64,000 nucleotides of DNA. Origin: Ignavibacteriota bacterium. Lineage in GTDB: Bacteria; Bacteroidota; Ignavibacteria; Ignavibacteriales; Melioribacteraceae. Below are positions 39,510 to 48,393 of this stretch, in pieces. How positions within the stretch are numbered: position 1 is the first letter of the stretch; the number at the start of each line of letters is the position of its first letter. Location of the stretch: the NCBI GenBank assembly GCA_016713565.1, contig JADJOX010000005.1:186001-250000 (forward strand). Direction: 5' to 3'. The translations under genes and the position numbers were made by a program. The notes beneath the pieces are model-generated. The model worked only from the letters and a program-made list of their open reading frames with translations, searched no databases and had not been told where the DNA came from.

Positions 39510-40763
39510 TTAGCTATTCATACTTTGCAAAAACTCTTTATTGTTTTTTGTACCGCGCATTTTATCTAATAAAAAGTCCATTGCTTCTATCGTATCATAA
39601 TTACTTAAAAGTTTTCTTAAAATCCACACCTTATTTAATTCCTCTTCTTTCATAAGCAATTCTTCTTTTCTGGTTCCGGATTTATTAACATCGAAAGCAG
39701 GGAAAATTCTTCTATCGGATAAAGCGCGATCCAATACTATTTCCAAGTTTCCGGTTCCTTTGAATTCTTCAAAAATTACTTCATCCATTCTGCTTCCCGT
39801 ATCAATAAGCGCAGTAGCGAGAATTGTTAAACTTCCGCCGTCTTCAATGTTTCTTGCGGCGCCAAAAAATCTTTTTGGTTTATGCAGAGCATTGGAATCA
39901 ACACCACCGGATAATATTCTTCCGCTGTGCGGCTGAGTTGTATTATGCGCTCTAGCAAGTCTTGTGATACTGTCTAATAAAATTACAACGTCATCGCCTG
40001 CTTCAACCATTCTTTTAGCTTTTTCAATAACCATATTTGCAACTTGAACGTGTCTTTCCGGCGGTTCGTCAAATGTTGAACTTATTACTTCTGCCTGAAC
40101 TGATCTCTGCATATCAGTTACTTCTTCCGGACGTTCATCTATAAGCAGCATAATTAATTTAACTTCGGGATTGTTTCTTGTGATAGAGTTCGCGATTTTC
40201 TGAAGTAAAACTGTTTTACCGGTTTTGGGCGGCGAAACGATTAATCCTCTTTGACCTTTTCCGGTTGGAGCTAATAGATCCATAATCCTCATTGAATATT
40301 CACCGGGCGCGGATTCAAGCTTAATTCTTTTTGTAGGATAAAGCGGAGTTAAGTTATCAAATAATGTTCTGCCTCTAATTTCTTCGGGATCTTTGCCATT
40401 AACGGCTTCAACTCTTAACAAAGCGAAGAATCTTTCACCTTCTTTTGGAGGACGAACTTGACCGCTTACATGATCTCCCGTTCTTAAACTAAATCTTTTT
40501 ATTTGAGATGGTGAAACATAAATGTCATCCGGCGAAGGTAAATAATTATAATCTGAAGATCTTAAAAATCCATATCCGTCGGCTAATACTTCAAGCACAC
40601 CTTGAGAGAACGTTAATCCGTCCTTTTTTGTCTGCGCTTCAAGTATTTTAAATATTAATTCTTGTTTTCTTAAATCGTTAACGCCGGTTAAACTATATTC
40701 CTTCGCAATTTGAAGTAAGTCAACGATTTTTTTTGACTTTAGGGTGGAAATATCCATTGGCAT
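39510..40763 (-). CDS. rho: Transcription termination factor Rho
   Basis: Rho is the hexameric RNA helicase that ends transcription. The 417 residues show the Rho N-terminal helical domain, the RNA-binding cold-shock fold (DGYGFLRSSDYNYLPSPDDIY), Walker A SPPKTGKTVLL, Walker B VVILLDSITRLARAHN, and the R-loop region GGSLTILATALIDTGSRMD. The start is at 40763 (MPM; the second ATG is 6 bp inside). The 153-bp gap upstream to folC carries no recognised element; it is likely the rho promoter. Confidence 0.95.
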   Translation of the reverse strand: MPMDISTLKSKKIVDLLQIAKEYSLTGVNDLRKQELIFKILEAQTKKDGLTFSQGVLEVLADGYGFLRSSDYNYLPSPDDIYVSPSQIKRFSLRTGDHVSGQVRPPKEGERFFALLRVEAVNGKDPEEIRGRTLFDNLTPLYPTKRIKLESAPGEYSMRIMDLLAPTGKGQRGLIVSPPKTGKTVLLQKIANSITRNNPEVKLIMLLIDERPEEVTDMQRSVQAEVISSTFDEPPERHVQVANMVIEKAKRMVEAGDDVVILLDSITRLARAHNTTQPHSGRILSGGVDSNALHKPKRFFGAARNIEDGGSLTILATALIDTGSRMDEVIFEEFKGTGNLEIVLDRALSDRRIFPAFDVNKSGTRKEELLMKEEELNKVWILRKLLSNYDTIEAMDFLLDKMRGTKNNKEFLQSMNS

Positions 40764-40916
40764 AAGAACCTACTAATTTTGTTTTAACATGAAATTTTTT
40801 TTGACAAGATTTATTTTGGGGTTTTTGAAAAAATTTATGAATTATTTAATTATGAATTAACTGAATGGACCAAGAGGTACATCCAAAAATAAAATTTATT
40901 ATACCATAAAATCAAG

Positions 40917-42179
40917 TTATTTTTTTAGAAGTTTCAATTTTATTTCACCAAGAAGATACATACTGCCTAGTACAACAAGACAGTTATCTTTGTTTGCTTT
41001 TGAATTTATAAAATTGAAGATTATTTCTTCCGGATCATTCTTCACAGCAGCAGTAATCTTTAACAATTTGGTAATTGCTAAAAGATGTTCTGTCTTTTCA
41101 CCGCGCTCATTATTTACTTTGGTAATTATTATTTTATCAAAATATGGTTTCAATAAAGATAACATTCGACTGTTATTTTTATCATTTAACGCACCATAAA
41201 TCAATTTTATGTTTTTAAATCTTAAAAATTCTTTTTTAAATTGCTTTATGAAAGATTTAATGCCTTCAATATTGTGAGCTGAATCAAATATAACTTGAGG
41301 AATTTGAGAAAACCTTTCATATCTGCATTGTAAACCGGAGTTTACAATTACATTATCGAGACCGAGCTGAATTAATTTAAAGTCCAAATGAGGAATAATT
41401 TTTTCTAAACTTTTAATTGCTAAACCCGCGTTATAATATTGATGAACACCGGATAAGTTTTTAATCTCAAATTTTACAAATTCGTCATTCATTCTTAATT
41501 TAAAATAATTCTTATAGACTTTAATCTCATTTTTAATTTCTATCAACTCTGATTTTTTTTCATCCGCAACTTTTGAGATTACGGTTAACGCGGCATTTGG
41601 TATTTTTCCAACTATTACTTTTGTTTTGTTTTTAACAATTCCCGCTTTTTCAAAAGCAATTTTTTCAATTGTCTTACCTAAAATATTTGTGTGTTCCAGA
41701 CTGATACTTGTAATTACAGAGATCAGCGGATTAAGTACATTTGTTGAATCCAATCTTCCGCCAAGTCCGGTTTCAATAACTGCGTAATCAACCTTTTGAT
41801 CCGCAAAGTATTTGAACGCCAAGGCGGTTGTAATTTCAAAAAAAGTGGGCTGTTCTTTATCAATATAATTTTTATTCTTGTTAAGGAATTTTAAAACTTC
41901 ATCGTCGCTTATTTCCTTACCGTTTATTCTAATTCTTTCGTTAAATTTAATAAAATGAGGCGAAGTATATAAACCGACTTTATAACCGCACTCTTGTAAA
42001 ATACTTGCGGCAAAAGAACAAGTGCTTCCCTTTCCGTTTGACCCGGCAACATGAATAGAATTAAAATTATTCTGCGGATTACCAATATGATCCAAAAGAC
42101 ACAAAGTTTTTTCCAAACCTAATTTTACGTGAAACTGTTTGAGTGAGTAAATTTTTTCTAATGCTAAATCAATGTTCAT
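40917..42179 (-). CDS. folC: Folylpolyglutamate/dihydrofolate synthase
   Basis: FolC adds glutamate to folates and, in many bacteria, also makes dihydrofolate. The 420-residue Mur-ligase-like protein shows the P-loop HVAGSNGKGSTCSF, the omega-loop region YTSPHFIKFNERIRI, VIETGLGGRLDSTNV, TSISLEHTNILGKT and FDSAHNIEGI. Its start overlaps the pyrD stop by 4 bp (ATGA). It ends the pyrK-pyrD-folC run. Confidence 0.93.
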   Translation of the reverse strand: MNIDLALEKIYSLKQFHVKLGLEKTLCLLDHIGNPQNNFNSIHVAGSNGKGSTCSFAASILQECGYKVGLYTSPHFIKFNERIRINGKEISDDEVLKFLNKNKNYIDKEQPTFFEITTALAFKYFADQKVDYAVIETGLGGRLDSTNVLNPLISVITSISLEHTNILGKTIEKIAFEKAGIVKNKTKVIVGKIPNAALTVISKVADEKKSELIEIKNEIKVYKNYFKLRMNDEFVKFEIKNLSGVHQYYNAGLAIKSLEKIIPHLDFKLIQLGLDNVIVNSGLQCRYERFSQIPQVIFDSAHNIEGIKSFIKQFKKEFLRFKNIKLIYGALNDKNNSRMLSLLKPYFDKIIITKVNNERGEKTEHLLAITKLLKITAAVKNDPEEIIFNFINSKANKDNCLVVLGSMYLLGEIKLKLLKK

Positions 42180-43096
42180 TCAAGTACGCGTGAAGATATT
42201 AAATCCGATATTTTATCTAATGAGGTTTGTTTACAGTAATTAATTAGTCCGTCAATAATTTCCAAACTTGCTTTTGGATTTACAAAATTCACTGTTCCCA
42301 ATTGAAATGCCGAAGCACCAACAATCATAAATTCAACCGCGTCTTTCCAATTCATAATTCCGCCAATTCCAATTATTGGAATATCAACATTTCTGCTTAT
42401 CTCTAAAACTTTTGCAAGCGCTACAGGTTTAATTGCCGGACCGGATAAACCGCCGGTTATATTTTTAATTTTTGGTTTTCTTGTATAAATATTAAAGGAA
42501 GTTCCAACCAATGTGTTTATCGCGGATACCGCGTCGCCGCCTTCCTTTTTAACAACCAAGGCAAATTCCGAAATATTTGAAGTATTAGGCGAAAGTTTTA
42601 TAATTATCGGTTTGTCGGTTTTCTCTCTGACTTTTTCAGTAATTTTTCCAACCATGTTTATATCATTGCCGAAAATTAATCCACCTTCTCTAACATTTGG
42701 ACATGAAACATTAATTTCATATCCTTTAATTGCTTTTTGTGATTCCAGAATTCCAACACATTCAACATATTCTTCAATTGAACTTGCGGCAATGTTGCAA
42801 ATCAATGTAGAATTTAAATTTTCAAGAAACGGTATTTTTGTTTTGATAAATTCTTCAACGCCGACGTTTGCCAAACCTATCGCGTTTAACATTCCAGAAG
42901 GTGTTTCAGTTATTCTTTGGGGCAGATTTCCTTTTCTTGGTTGTAATGAAATTGATTTTGTTATTATCGCGCCGATCTTACTTAAATCAGTAAATTCAGA
43001 TATCTCATTACCATATCCAACTGTACCTGACGCAAGCATAATAGGGTTTTTTAACTTTAACGGACCGACATTGACGGATAAATCTATTTCATTCAT
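42176..43096 (-). CDS. pyrD: Dihydroorotate dehydrogenase, class 1B catalytic subunit
   Basis: PyrD oxidises dihydroorotate to orotate in pyrimidine synthesis. The 306-residue FMN barrel shows LKNPIMLASGTVGYG, KSISLQPRKGN, GYEINVSCPNVREGG with the catalytic Cys of cytosolic class 1 enzymes, KLSPNTSNI, GGLSGPAIKP and IIGIGGIMNWKDAVEF. Class 1B is supported by the pyrK gene directly upstream, overlapping by 4 bp. Electrons then go to NAD via PyrK. Confidence 0.94.
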   Translation of the reverse strand: MNEIDLSVNVGPLKLKNPIMLASGTVGYGNEISEFTDLSKIGAIITKSISLQPRKGNLPQRITETPSGMLNAIGLANVGVEEFIKTKIPFLENLNSTLICNIAASSIEEYVECVGILESQKAIKGYEINVSCPNVREGGLIFGNDINMVGKITEKVREKTDKPIIIKLSPNTSNISEFALVVKKEGGDAVSAINTLVGTSFNIYTRKPKIKNITGGLSGPAIKPVALAKVLEISRNVDIPIIGIGGIMNWKDAVEFMIVGASAFQLGTVNFVNPKASLEIIDGLINYCKQTSLDKISDLISSRVLE

Positions 43097-43848
43097 ATTT
43101 TAATGTCATTTATATTGAAAATTGGACCATCTTTACAAATCAGTTTAAATGATTCCGAGTTGTTATGTTCAATTGGGCAGCCTTGACAAATTCCAAATCC
43201 GCAAGCCATTGATGATTCCATTGAAACTTCACAAGCAATGTTTTTATCTTTCAAATAATTCTGAAGAGCTCTAAACATCGCGTTAGGTCCGCATGCAAAA
43301 ATTTTTGTTTTTCCAGAATTTATTTTTTTCAACTCATCGTCAAGTAAATCAATAACATTCCCCTTTTTACCAATTGTGCCGTCTTCAGATGAAAATAATA
43401 CATTTTTCAAACCATAATCATGCGCTTCATTTTTGGATCTTATCCCAAACAAAACTTTATAATTTTGATTTGTGATATGTTTAATTAAAAACGGAAAGGG
43501 AGCTATTCCAATTCCTCCTCCGAGCATAATTAAATTTTCAATATCTCCGCTATGATCAAAACTATTTCCAAGCGGACCAAGTAAATTTATTTTTTCTCCG
43601 GATTTTTTCTGGGATAAAATTGTTGTGCCTTCACCAACTAGCTTATACATAAAGAAAATTTTATTTCCATTTACATCAGAAATGCTGAAAGGCCTTCGCA
43701 ACAGAGGGAAGTAATTTTCGTTAACTTGAATGTTAAAAAATTGGCCGGGTTTTAAATAATCAAATGTTTTATCTGATTCAACTCCAATTACAAATGTATT
43801 TTCAGCAATTTCAACATTAGAACAAATCTTAAAATCTTCTATGAACAC
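43093..43848 (-). CDS. pyrK: Dihydroorotate dehydrogenase electron-transfer subunit
   Basis: PyrK binds FAD and a [2Fe-2S] cluster and passes electrons from PyrD to NAD. The 251 residues show the FAD-binding block FPLLRRPFSISD, the NAD-binding GGGIGIAPFPFL, FACGPNAMFRALQNY and the cluster cysteines in SMACGFGICQGCP plus a final Cys in FKLICKDGP. It forms a translationally coupled pair with pyrD. Confidence 0.93.
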   Translation of the reverse strand: MFIEDFKICSNVEIAENTFVIGVESDKTFDYLKPGQFFNIQVNENYFPLLRRPFSISDVNGNKIFFMYKLVGEGTTILSQKKSGEKINLLGPLGNSFDHSGDIENLIMLGGGIGIAPFPFLIKHITNQNYKVLFGIRSKNEAHDYGLKNVLFSSEDGTIGKKGNVIDLLDDELKKINSGKTKIFACGPNAMFRALQNYLKDKNIACEVSMESSMACGFGICQGCPIEHNNSESFKLICKDGPIFNINDIKI

Positions 43849-43865
43849 AAATTTCTCATATAATA

Positions 43866-44510
43866 TTATTTTGAATATTTTTTTTCAGCATCCGAAATTT
43901 TATCCAATCTTTTTTGATGACGTTCGCCTAAAAAAACACTGTTTAACCAAACACTCAAAATTGATTTAATGCTTTCTTCTCCCAATGTTTTTGCGCCAAT
44001 AACCAAAACATTAGAATTGTTATGCTCCCTTGAACTTTGTGCTGAAAACTCATTATAGCACGTTGCGGCTCTTATTCCAGGAATTTTATTTGCGGTTATT
44101 GCCGAAGGAATTCCCGTTGCGTCTATCAAAATTCCAAAGTCGGCATTACCGTTTTTAATTTCTTCAGCGACTTTTATGGCAAAATCAGGATAATCGCAAG
44201 AATTTTCGTTATCGGTTCCAACGTCCAAAATTTCAAATCCTTGAGATTTTAACAACTGAATAAGAATTTGTTTAATCTTATATCCGGTATGATCTGAGCC
44301 AATAACCAATTTTCTTTTAGCTAAATTCTTTTCGCTTAATTCTAAGATTGATTTTTTACCGTCAATTTTAATAAGCTCAACCGAATTTTCTTTTATTTTA
44401 TCTAATGCAGCAGGAGTAAAAATTTCATTTCCGGAAATCTCAAATTTATATTTTCCTCTTCTTAAAAGGTTAATTATATCAATTTCGGTAATTACTTTTT
44501 TATTTGCCAT
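43866..44510 (-). CDS. rpiB: RpiB-family sugar isomerase with extra N-terminal domain and altered active site
   Basis: The core from about residue 66 is RpiB/LacAB-like: KLVIGSDHTGYKIKQILIQLL, NSCDYPDFAIKVAEEI, IRAATCYNEFSAQSSREHNNSNVLVIGAKTLG. RpiB interconverts ribose-5-P and ribulose-5-P. The N-terminal ~65 residues (TEIDIINLLRRGKYKFEISG ... FTPAALDKIKENSVELI) are an added domain of the kind seen in some RpiB and cobalamin-adenosyltransferase-like proteins. The loop that in E. coli RpiB carries the catalytic Cys (CGTGIG) reads DATGIPSAITANK here, with Asp in place of Cys. It may still be an isomerase with another base or substrate. It is 2 bp downstream of manC. Confidence 0.82.
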   Translation of the reverse strand: MANKKVITEIDIINLLRRGKYKFEISGNEIFTPAALDKIKENSVELIKIDGKKSILELSEKNLAKRKLVIGSDHTGYKIKQILIQLLKSQGFEILDVGTDNENSCDYPDFAIKVAEEIKNGNADFGILIDATGIPSAITANKIPGIRAATCYNEFSAQSSREHNNSNVLVIGAKTLGEESIKSILSVWLNSVFLGERHQKRLDKISDAEKKYSK

Positions 44511-44512
44511 AT

Positions 44513-45580
44513 TTAAAGAAGATTATCCTTATTGTTCATCTTCAAATAATCAACGACATGTTTAACATCTTGAACATTATCTCTATTGCATATCAGCAGC
44601 GAATCGTCTGTTTCAATAACAATAATATTTTCTAAGCCAACTAAAGCTGTAAATTTTTTAGGATTGAATACATAGCTCCCGAAAGTATTTTCGGTATAAA
44701 CATCTCCAATTTTGGCATTGCCATTTTCATCTTTACCCGAAAGCTGATAAACTTCTTCCCAGCTTCCTACGTCGCTCCAATCAAAATTACCGCTTACTAA
44801 AAATACTTTGTTGGATTTTTCCATAATGCCGTAATCTATTGAAATACTTATGAGCTGACCATATACTTTTTCTAAAGTTTCATCAAAATTTTTGGTCGAA
44901 ATTGTTTTTTCAAGTTCAATCATTCCATCATAAAGTTCTGGCAAGTACAAACTAATTTCATTTAATATAACATCGGTTTTCCAGATAAACATTCCGGAAT
45001 TCCAGAGAAAATCACCTGCTTCTACAAATCTTTTTGCGGTTGAAAGATTTGGTTTTTCCGCAAAAGTCTGAACTTTATAAACATTATTCTCAATTTTCCT
45101 TTCTACAATTTGAATATAACCGTAACCGGTTTCAGGTCTTGTTGGTTTAATACCAATTGTAATTAATCCATCTGTTTTATAGGCAAAATTTGCGGCAGTA
45201 ATTAATGTTGTTTGAAAACCTTCTTTATCTTGAATTAAATGATCTGCAGGAAGAATTATTGTAACCGCATCCTTAGATTTATTATGGATTAAAATTGACG
45301 CAAGTCCGATACAAGCCGCTGTATTTTTGCCAAATGGCTCGGCGATAATATTTTCTTTAGGTACTTGATTAAGCTGATCAACAATGCTGTCTTTTTGAAT
45401 TTGATTTGTAATTACGTAAATATTTTCGTTTTTAATTAGTCCTTCTAATCTATTAACCGTATCTTGAATCATGGTATTCTGACCAAAAATCTGAATAAGC
45501 TGTTTCGGCTTTTCCCGTCTGCTTCTCGGCCAAAATCTCGCACCAACACCCCCAGCCATTATGACTGCAAATAATTCCAT
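44513..45580 (-). CDS. manC: Mannose-1-phosphate guanylyltransferase
   Basis: ManC makes GDP-mannose from mannose-1-phosphate and GTP. The 355 residues show the nucleotidyltransferase signature VIMAGGVGARFWPRSRREKP, IIAEPFGKNTAACIGLAS, ILPADHLIQD, the sugar-binding FAEKPN and FLWNSGMFIW, and NFDWSDVGSWEE. The C-terminal isomerase domain of fused AlgA-type enzymes is absent. GH130 enzymes in the mannan locus produce its substrate directly, so mannan could feed GDP-mannose without phosphomannomutase (inference). Confidence 0.93.
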   Translation of the reverse strand: MELFAVIMAGGVGARFWPRSRREKPKQLIQIFGQNTMIQDTVNRLEGLIKNENIYVITNQIQKDSIVDQLNQVPKENIIAEPFGKNTAACIGLASILIHNKSKDAVTIILPADHLIQDKEGFQTTLITAANFAYKTDGLITIGIKPTRPETGYGYIQIVERKIENNVYKVQTFAEKPNLSTAKRFVEAGDFLWNSGMFIWKTDVILNEISLYLPELYDGMIELEKTISTKNFDETLEKVYGQLISISIDYGIMEKSNKVFLVSGNFDWSDVGSWEEVYQLSGKDENGNAKIGDVYTENTFGSYVFNPKKFTALVGLENIIVIETDDSLLICNRDNVQDVKHVVDYLKMNNKDNLL

Positions 45581-45725
45581 AAAATTATTTATTCTCCATT
45601 TTTGTGTGTTAAGATATGTTAGATTTTTAATTATGAAAGATAAGTATTTTCATCGGATTATTGAATGTTAAATACAATAAATATTACTAATATTTTGATC
45701 TAAAAAGCCAATTTGAAAAATTTCT

Positions 45726-46820
45726 TTAAATATAAATTCTTGGAATTCTTTTGCTGATTGAGCATGTAATTTCATATGGAATTGTATTTAAAATTTTTGA
45801 CCAATCCCAAGCATCGATTTTTAATTTACCTTTTTTGCCAAGTAAGATAATTTCATCATTCAGTTTATTATTTAGTTTTAAACTTATGCTAATCCTATCC
45901 ATTGAAATTCTGCCCAACTGAGTCGAAAGTTCATTACCATTTATTACTTTAATTTTATTACTCAAATTTCTTGATAATCCATCGGCATAACCAATTGGTA
46001 AGGTTCCTATTTTCATATTTTTTTCAGCTTTAAATAACCTGCCGTATCCTACGGTTTCGCCTTTTTTTATTTCCATAATATTAGAAATTCTTGTTTTAAT
46101 TGCCATAACAGGTTTTAAGTTTATTGATTCTGTAGTTTCCAATGAAGGAAAATATCCATAAAGTGAAATTCCCGGACGCACCATATCAAAATATGATTTG
46201 GGTAAATCGATTATTGCTCCGCTGTTGGCACAATGCGCATATCCGTAATCAATATTTTTATTTTTGAGTTCTTCTACAATTTTTGCAAATCTCTGAAGCT
46301 GAAGATTTACAAAATCTTTATTAAATTCATCGGATGTTGCAAAATGAGTATAAATTCCGTCAATTTTAATATTTCTGATTTTTGAAAGTTTTTCAATATT
46401 AATAACGGCATTTTCGAATCTGATCCCTAATCTATTCATCCCGGTGTTGATATTAACGTGTACCTTAATCTTAAAATTCAATTTATGTTTTCGAAAATCT
46501 TCAAGTTGAGTTTCAGAAGTTATTGTTGGAATAATATTTTTATAATGTGTAACATGCTTAATATCCATTGGCGCAAAACACAAAATCGGTTTAGAAGTTG
46601 TTTTTGATTTTTTCAATTCTAAAGCCTCACATAGGAGAGCAACACCATAATATTCCGGTGGATTTTGAAGTTTTTCAAGTGTTTTAACACATTCAATCAT
46701 ACCATGACCGTAAGCGTCGGCTTTTACTACCGCCATAACTTTTTTTCTTGTCTTTCGTCTTATTGTATTATAATTGTGTATTAGATTATTAAGGTTAATT
46801 TCAGCTATTGTTGAATTCAT
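45726..46820 (-). CDS. alr: Alanine racemase
   Basis: Alr makes D-alanine for peptidoglycan. The 364-residue PLP barrel shows VMAVVKADAYGHG with the PLP lysine, VNTGMNRLGIRFE, HCANSGAIIDLP, VRPGISLYGYFPS and ETVGYGRLFKAEK with the catalytic Tyr. The length is normal. It starts divergently from the YbjQ gene at 46885, with a 64-bp gap. A 145-bp gap before manC carries nothing recognised. Confidence 0.94.
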   Translation of the reverse strand: MNSTIAEINLNNLIHNYNTIRRKTRKKVMAVVKADAYGHGMIECVKTLEKLQNPPEYYGVALLCEALELKKSKTTSKPILCFAPMDIKHVTHYKNIIPTITSETQLEDFRKHKLNFKIKVHVNINTGMNRLGIRFENAVINIEKLSKIRNIKIDGIYTHFATSDEFNKDFVNLQLQRFAKIVEELKNKNIDYGYAHCANSGAIIDLPKSYFDMVRPGISLYGYFPSLETTESINLKPVMAIKTRISNIMEIKKGETVGYGRLFKAEKNMKIGTLPIGYADGLSRNLSNKIKVINGNELSTQLGRISMDRISISLKLNNKLNDEIILLGKKGKLKIDAWDWSKILNTIPYEITCSISKRIPRIYI

Positions 46821-46884
46821 AATTTTAGTTTAAAGTAATTTTATTTATAAATTTATTTAATTCATTCATTAAATTGGAGTAAAA

Positions 46885-47208
46885 ATGTTAGTTACAACAA
46901 CAAATACAATTGAAGGTAAAAAAATAACAAAATATTTGGGATTAGTTTCCGGCGAAGCAATACTCGGCGCAAATATTTTTAAGGATTTATTTGCCGGTAT
47001 CAGAGATATAATTGGCGGTAGATCGGCTGCTTATGAAAATGAACTTAGAAAAGCGAAACAAATTGCAATTGAAGAAATGATTGAGCAAACAAAATCTTTA
47101 GGCGGCAACGCTATAATCGGTGTAGATTTGGATTATGAAACAATTTCAACAAACGGAAGTATGTTAATGGTCGCGGCAAGCGGAACCGCTGTTTTAGTAG
47201 AAGGTTAA
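46885..47208 (+). CDS. YbjQ/UPF0145 family protein
   Basis: A 107-residue small cytosolic protein. The family pattern is complete: TNTIEGKKITKYLGLVSGEA, IRDIIGGRSAAYENELRKA, ALKSLGGNAIIGVDLDYE-like sequence (here TKSLGGNAIIGVDLDYETI) and a final MLMVAASGTAVLV. The function is unknown; the fold forms a pentameric dodecin-like or heavy-metal-binding assembly in some members. It has GGAGT upstream of the ATG and a strong hairpin terminator right after the stop. Confidence 0.88.
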   Translation: MLVTTTNTIEGKKITKYLGLVSGEAILGANIFKDLFAGIRDIIGGRSAAYENELRKAKQIAIEEMIEQTKSLGGNAIIGVDLDYETISTNGSMLMVAASGTAVLVEG

Positions 47209-47220
47209 TTTATTTTTTTT

Positions 47221-47248
47221 ACTCCGATTTTATTAAAAAAATCGGAGT
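47221..47248. terminator. Bidirectional rho-independent terminator
   Basis: The stem ACTCCGATTTT (47221-47231) pairs perfectly with AAAATCGGAGT (47238-47248). A T-rich tract follows on the plus strand, and the T-run before the stem serves the minus-strand direction. It separates the convergent YbjQ and porin genes. Confidence 0.88.
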
Positions 47249-47265
47249 AAGTTTTAATTTTTTAA

Positions 47266-48273
47266 TTAGAATGACAACTGCATAACAATTTGAAAAACAT
47301 TATTGTCGACTGTAATATTCGGCTCACCGGTTATAATATAAGCGGCAGTAATTTTTCCAGCATTCCATTTAGACGGGAAAAGAGAATAAGTAGCACCAAC
47401 AGTTATAAAATTTAATTCAGTATCATCAAGATCTGTATTTGCGTCATAAATTTCATATCTTGCAATAGCTTCAAGGCAATCTAAAATTTTATAACCTCCT
47501 AAAAGATAATAACCCATTTGCGACAAATCGGAATTGTCAATTGTGTTTGTCCATCCAATAAATTCAGCTTTTACTTTAAATTTGCCGGGTTCAAAATAAG
47601 CATAAGCATTATAAGCGCTATATTCATTTATTTCTTTATTACCAATGCCGTAGTAACCGCCAACTTCCAAACCTTTCAGCATTTCAGGTTTATAAGCTAA
47701 CATTCCGCTTACCGCAAATCCTCCGTTTTGAATTTGTGATCCAAGTACTTTATTTGTCACATTTACTGATCCATCACCATTATGCAAAGTTACATTGGCT
47801 TTTAATTCGCCGATATTTGCAGTAAGATCCATTCCATAATCTCTAAAATCAGTCCCGATAGTATTAGCCGCCCATCTATCCGCAGAATAAGCTCTTTCAG
47901 TAATATCAATGCTGCCGGCTCCGGTTAATCCGGCTCCTCTTACTCCTGCGCCAATAAATCTACCTGCAGATAACGTAAACATATTGCTAAGCGAATATTC
48001 AATTTTTGCATCCAAAAGTTTGAAACTAGTCAATTCAAGTTGAACAATACCTTTCATTTTTGTACCGAAATTTGACGTTGCTATTAATCTTGCCCTTCTA
48101 ATCCCCCATCCTAGTGAATTTGTATCTGCGCCATTAATTTGACCGTAGCTTGTCCATGCTTGTATTAATCCGCCGACTTTAACGCTAAATTCCGGTGTTT
48201 CTTGTGCAAATGTTAATGAAGTAATAAAAGTAAGTAAGAAGATAAGTATTGATGCTTTGTGCATTTTTTTCAT
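47266..48273 (-). CDS. Outer-membrane beta-barrel porin
   Basis: A 335-residue porin-like protein. A signal peptide (MKKMHKASILIFLLTFITSLTFA) is followed by alternating barrel strands: FSVKVGGLIQAWTSY, GWGIRRARLIATSNFGTKM, KGIVQLELTSFKLLDAKIEY, and a terminal aromatic strand ending QIVMQLSF. The start with RRAR and the strand order resemble phosphate-selective (OprO/P-like) porins, but the ligand cannot be told. The ATG at 48273 has GGGGGG upstream. It is a single gene with its own promoter gap (48274-48393). Confidence 0.8.
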   Translation of the reverse strand: MKKMHKASILIFLLTFITSLTFAQETPEFSVKVGGLIQAWTSYGQINGADTNSLGWGIRRARLIATSNFGTKMKGIVQLELTSFKLLDAKIEYSLSNMFTLSAGRFIGAGVRGAGLTGAGSIDITERAYSADRWAANTIGTDFRDYGMDLTANIGELKANVTLHNGDGSVNVTNKVLGSQIQNGGFAVSGMLAYKPEMLKGLEVGGYYGIGNKEINEYSAYNAYAYFEPGKFKVKAEFIGWTNTIDNSDLSQMGYYLLGGYKILDCLEAIARYEIYDANTDLDDTELNFITVGATYSLFPSKWNAGKITAAYIITGEPNITVDNNVFQIVMQLSF

Positions 48274-48393
48274 TTTCCCCCCGATTTGTGTTGCATAAAA
48301 ATTTTACAATAATTTTAGTTAGCATAAAGACTAAAATAATATGCAAATAATTATTATTATCGAAAGATTTATATTATTTATAAGATTTATAAA

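Noticed and set aside
42513..43103. Plus-strand open frame of 196 codons opposite pyrD
   Set aside because: It is an antisense shadow of a conserved gene, with no ribosome site or family match.
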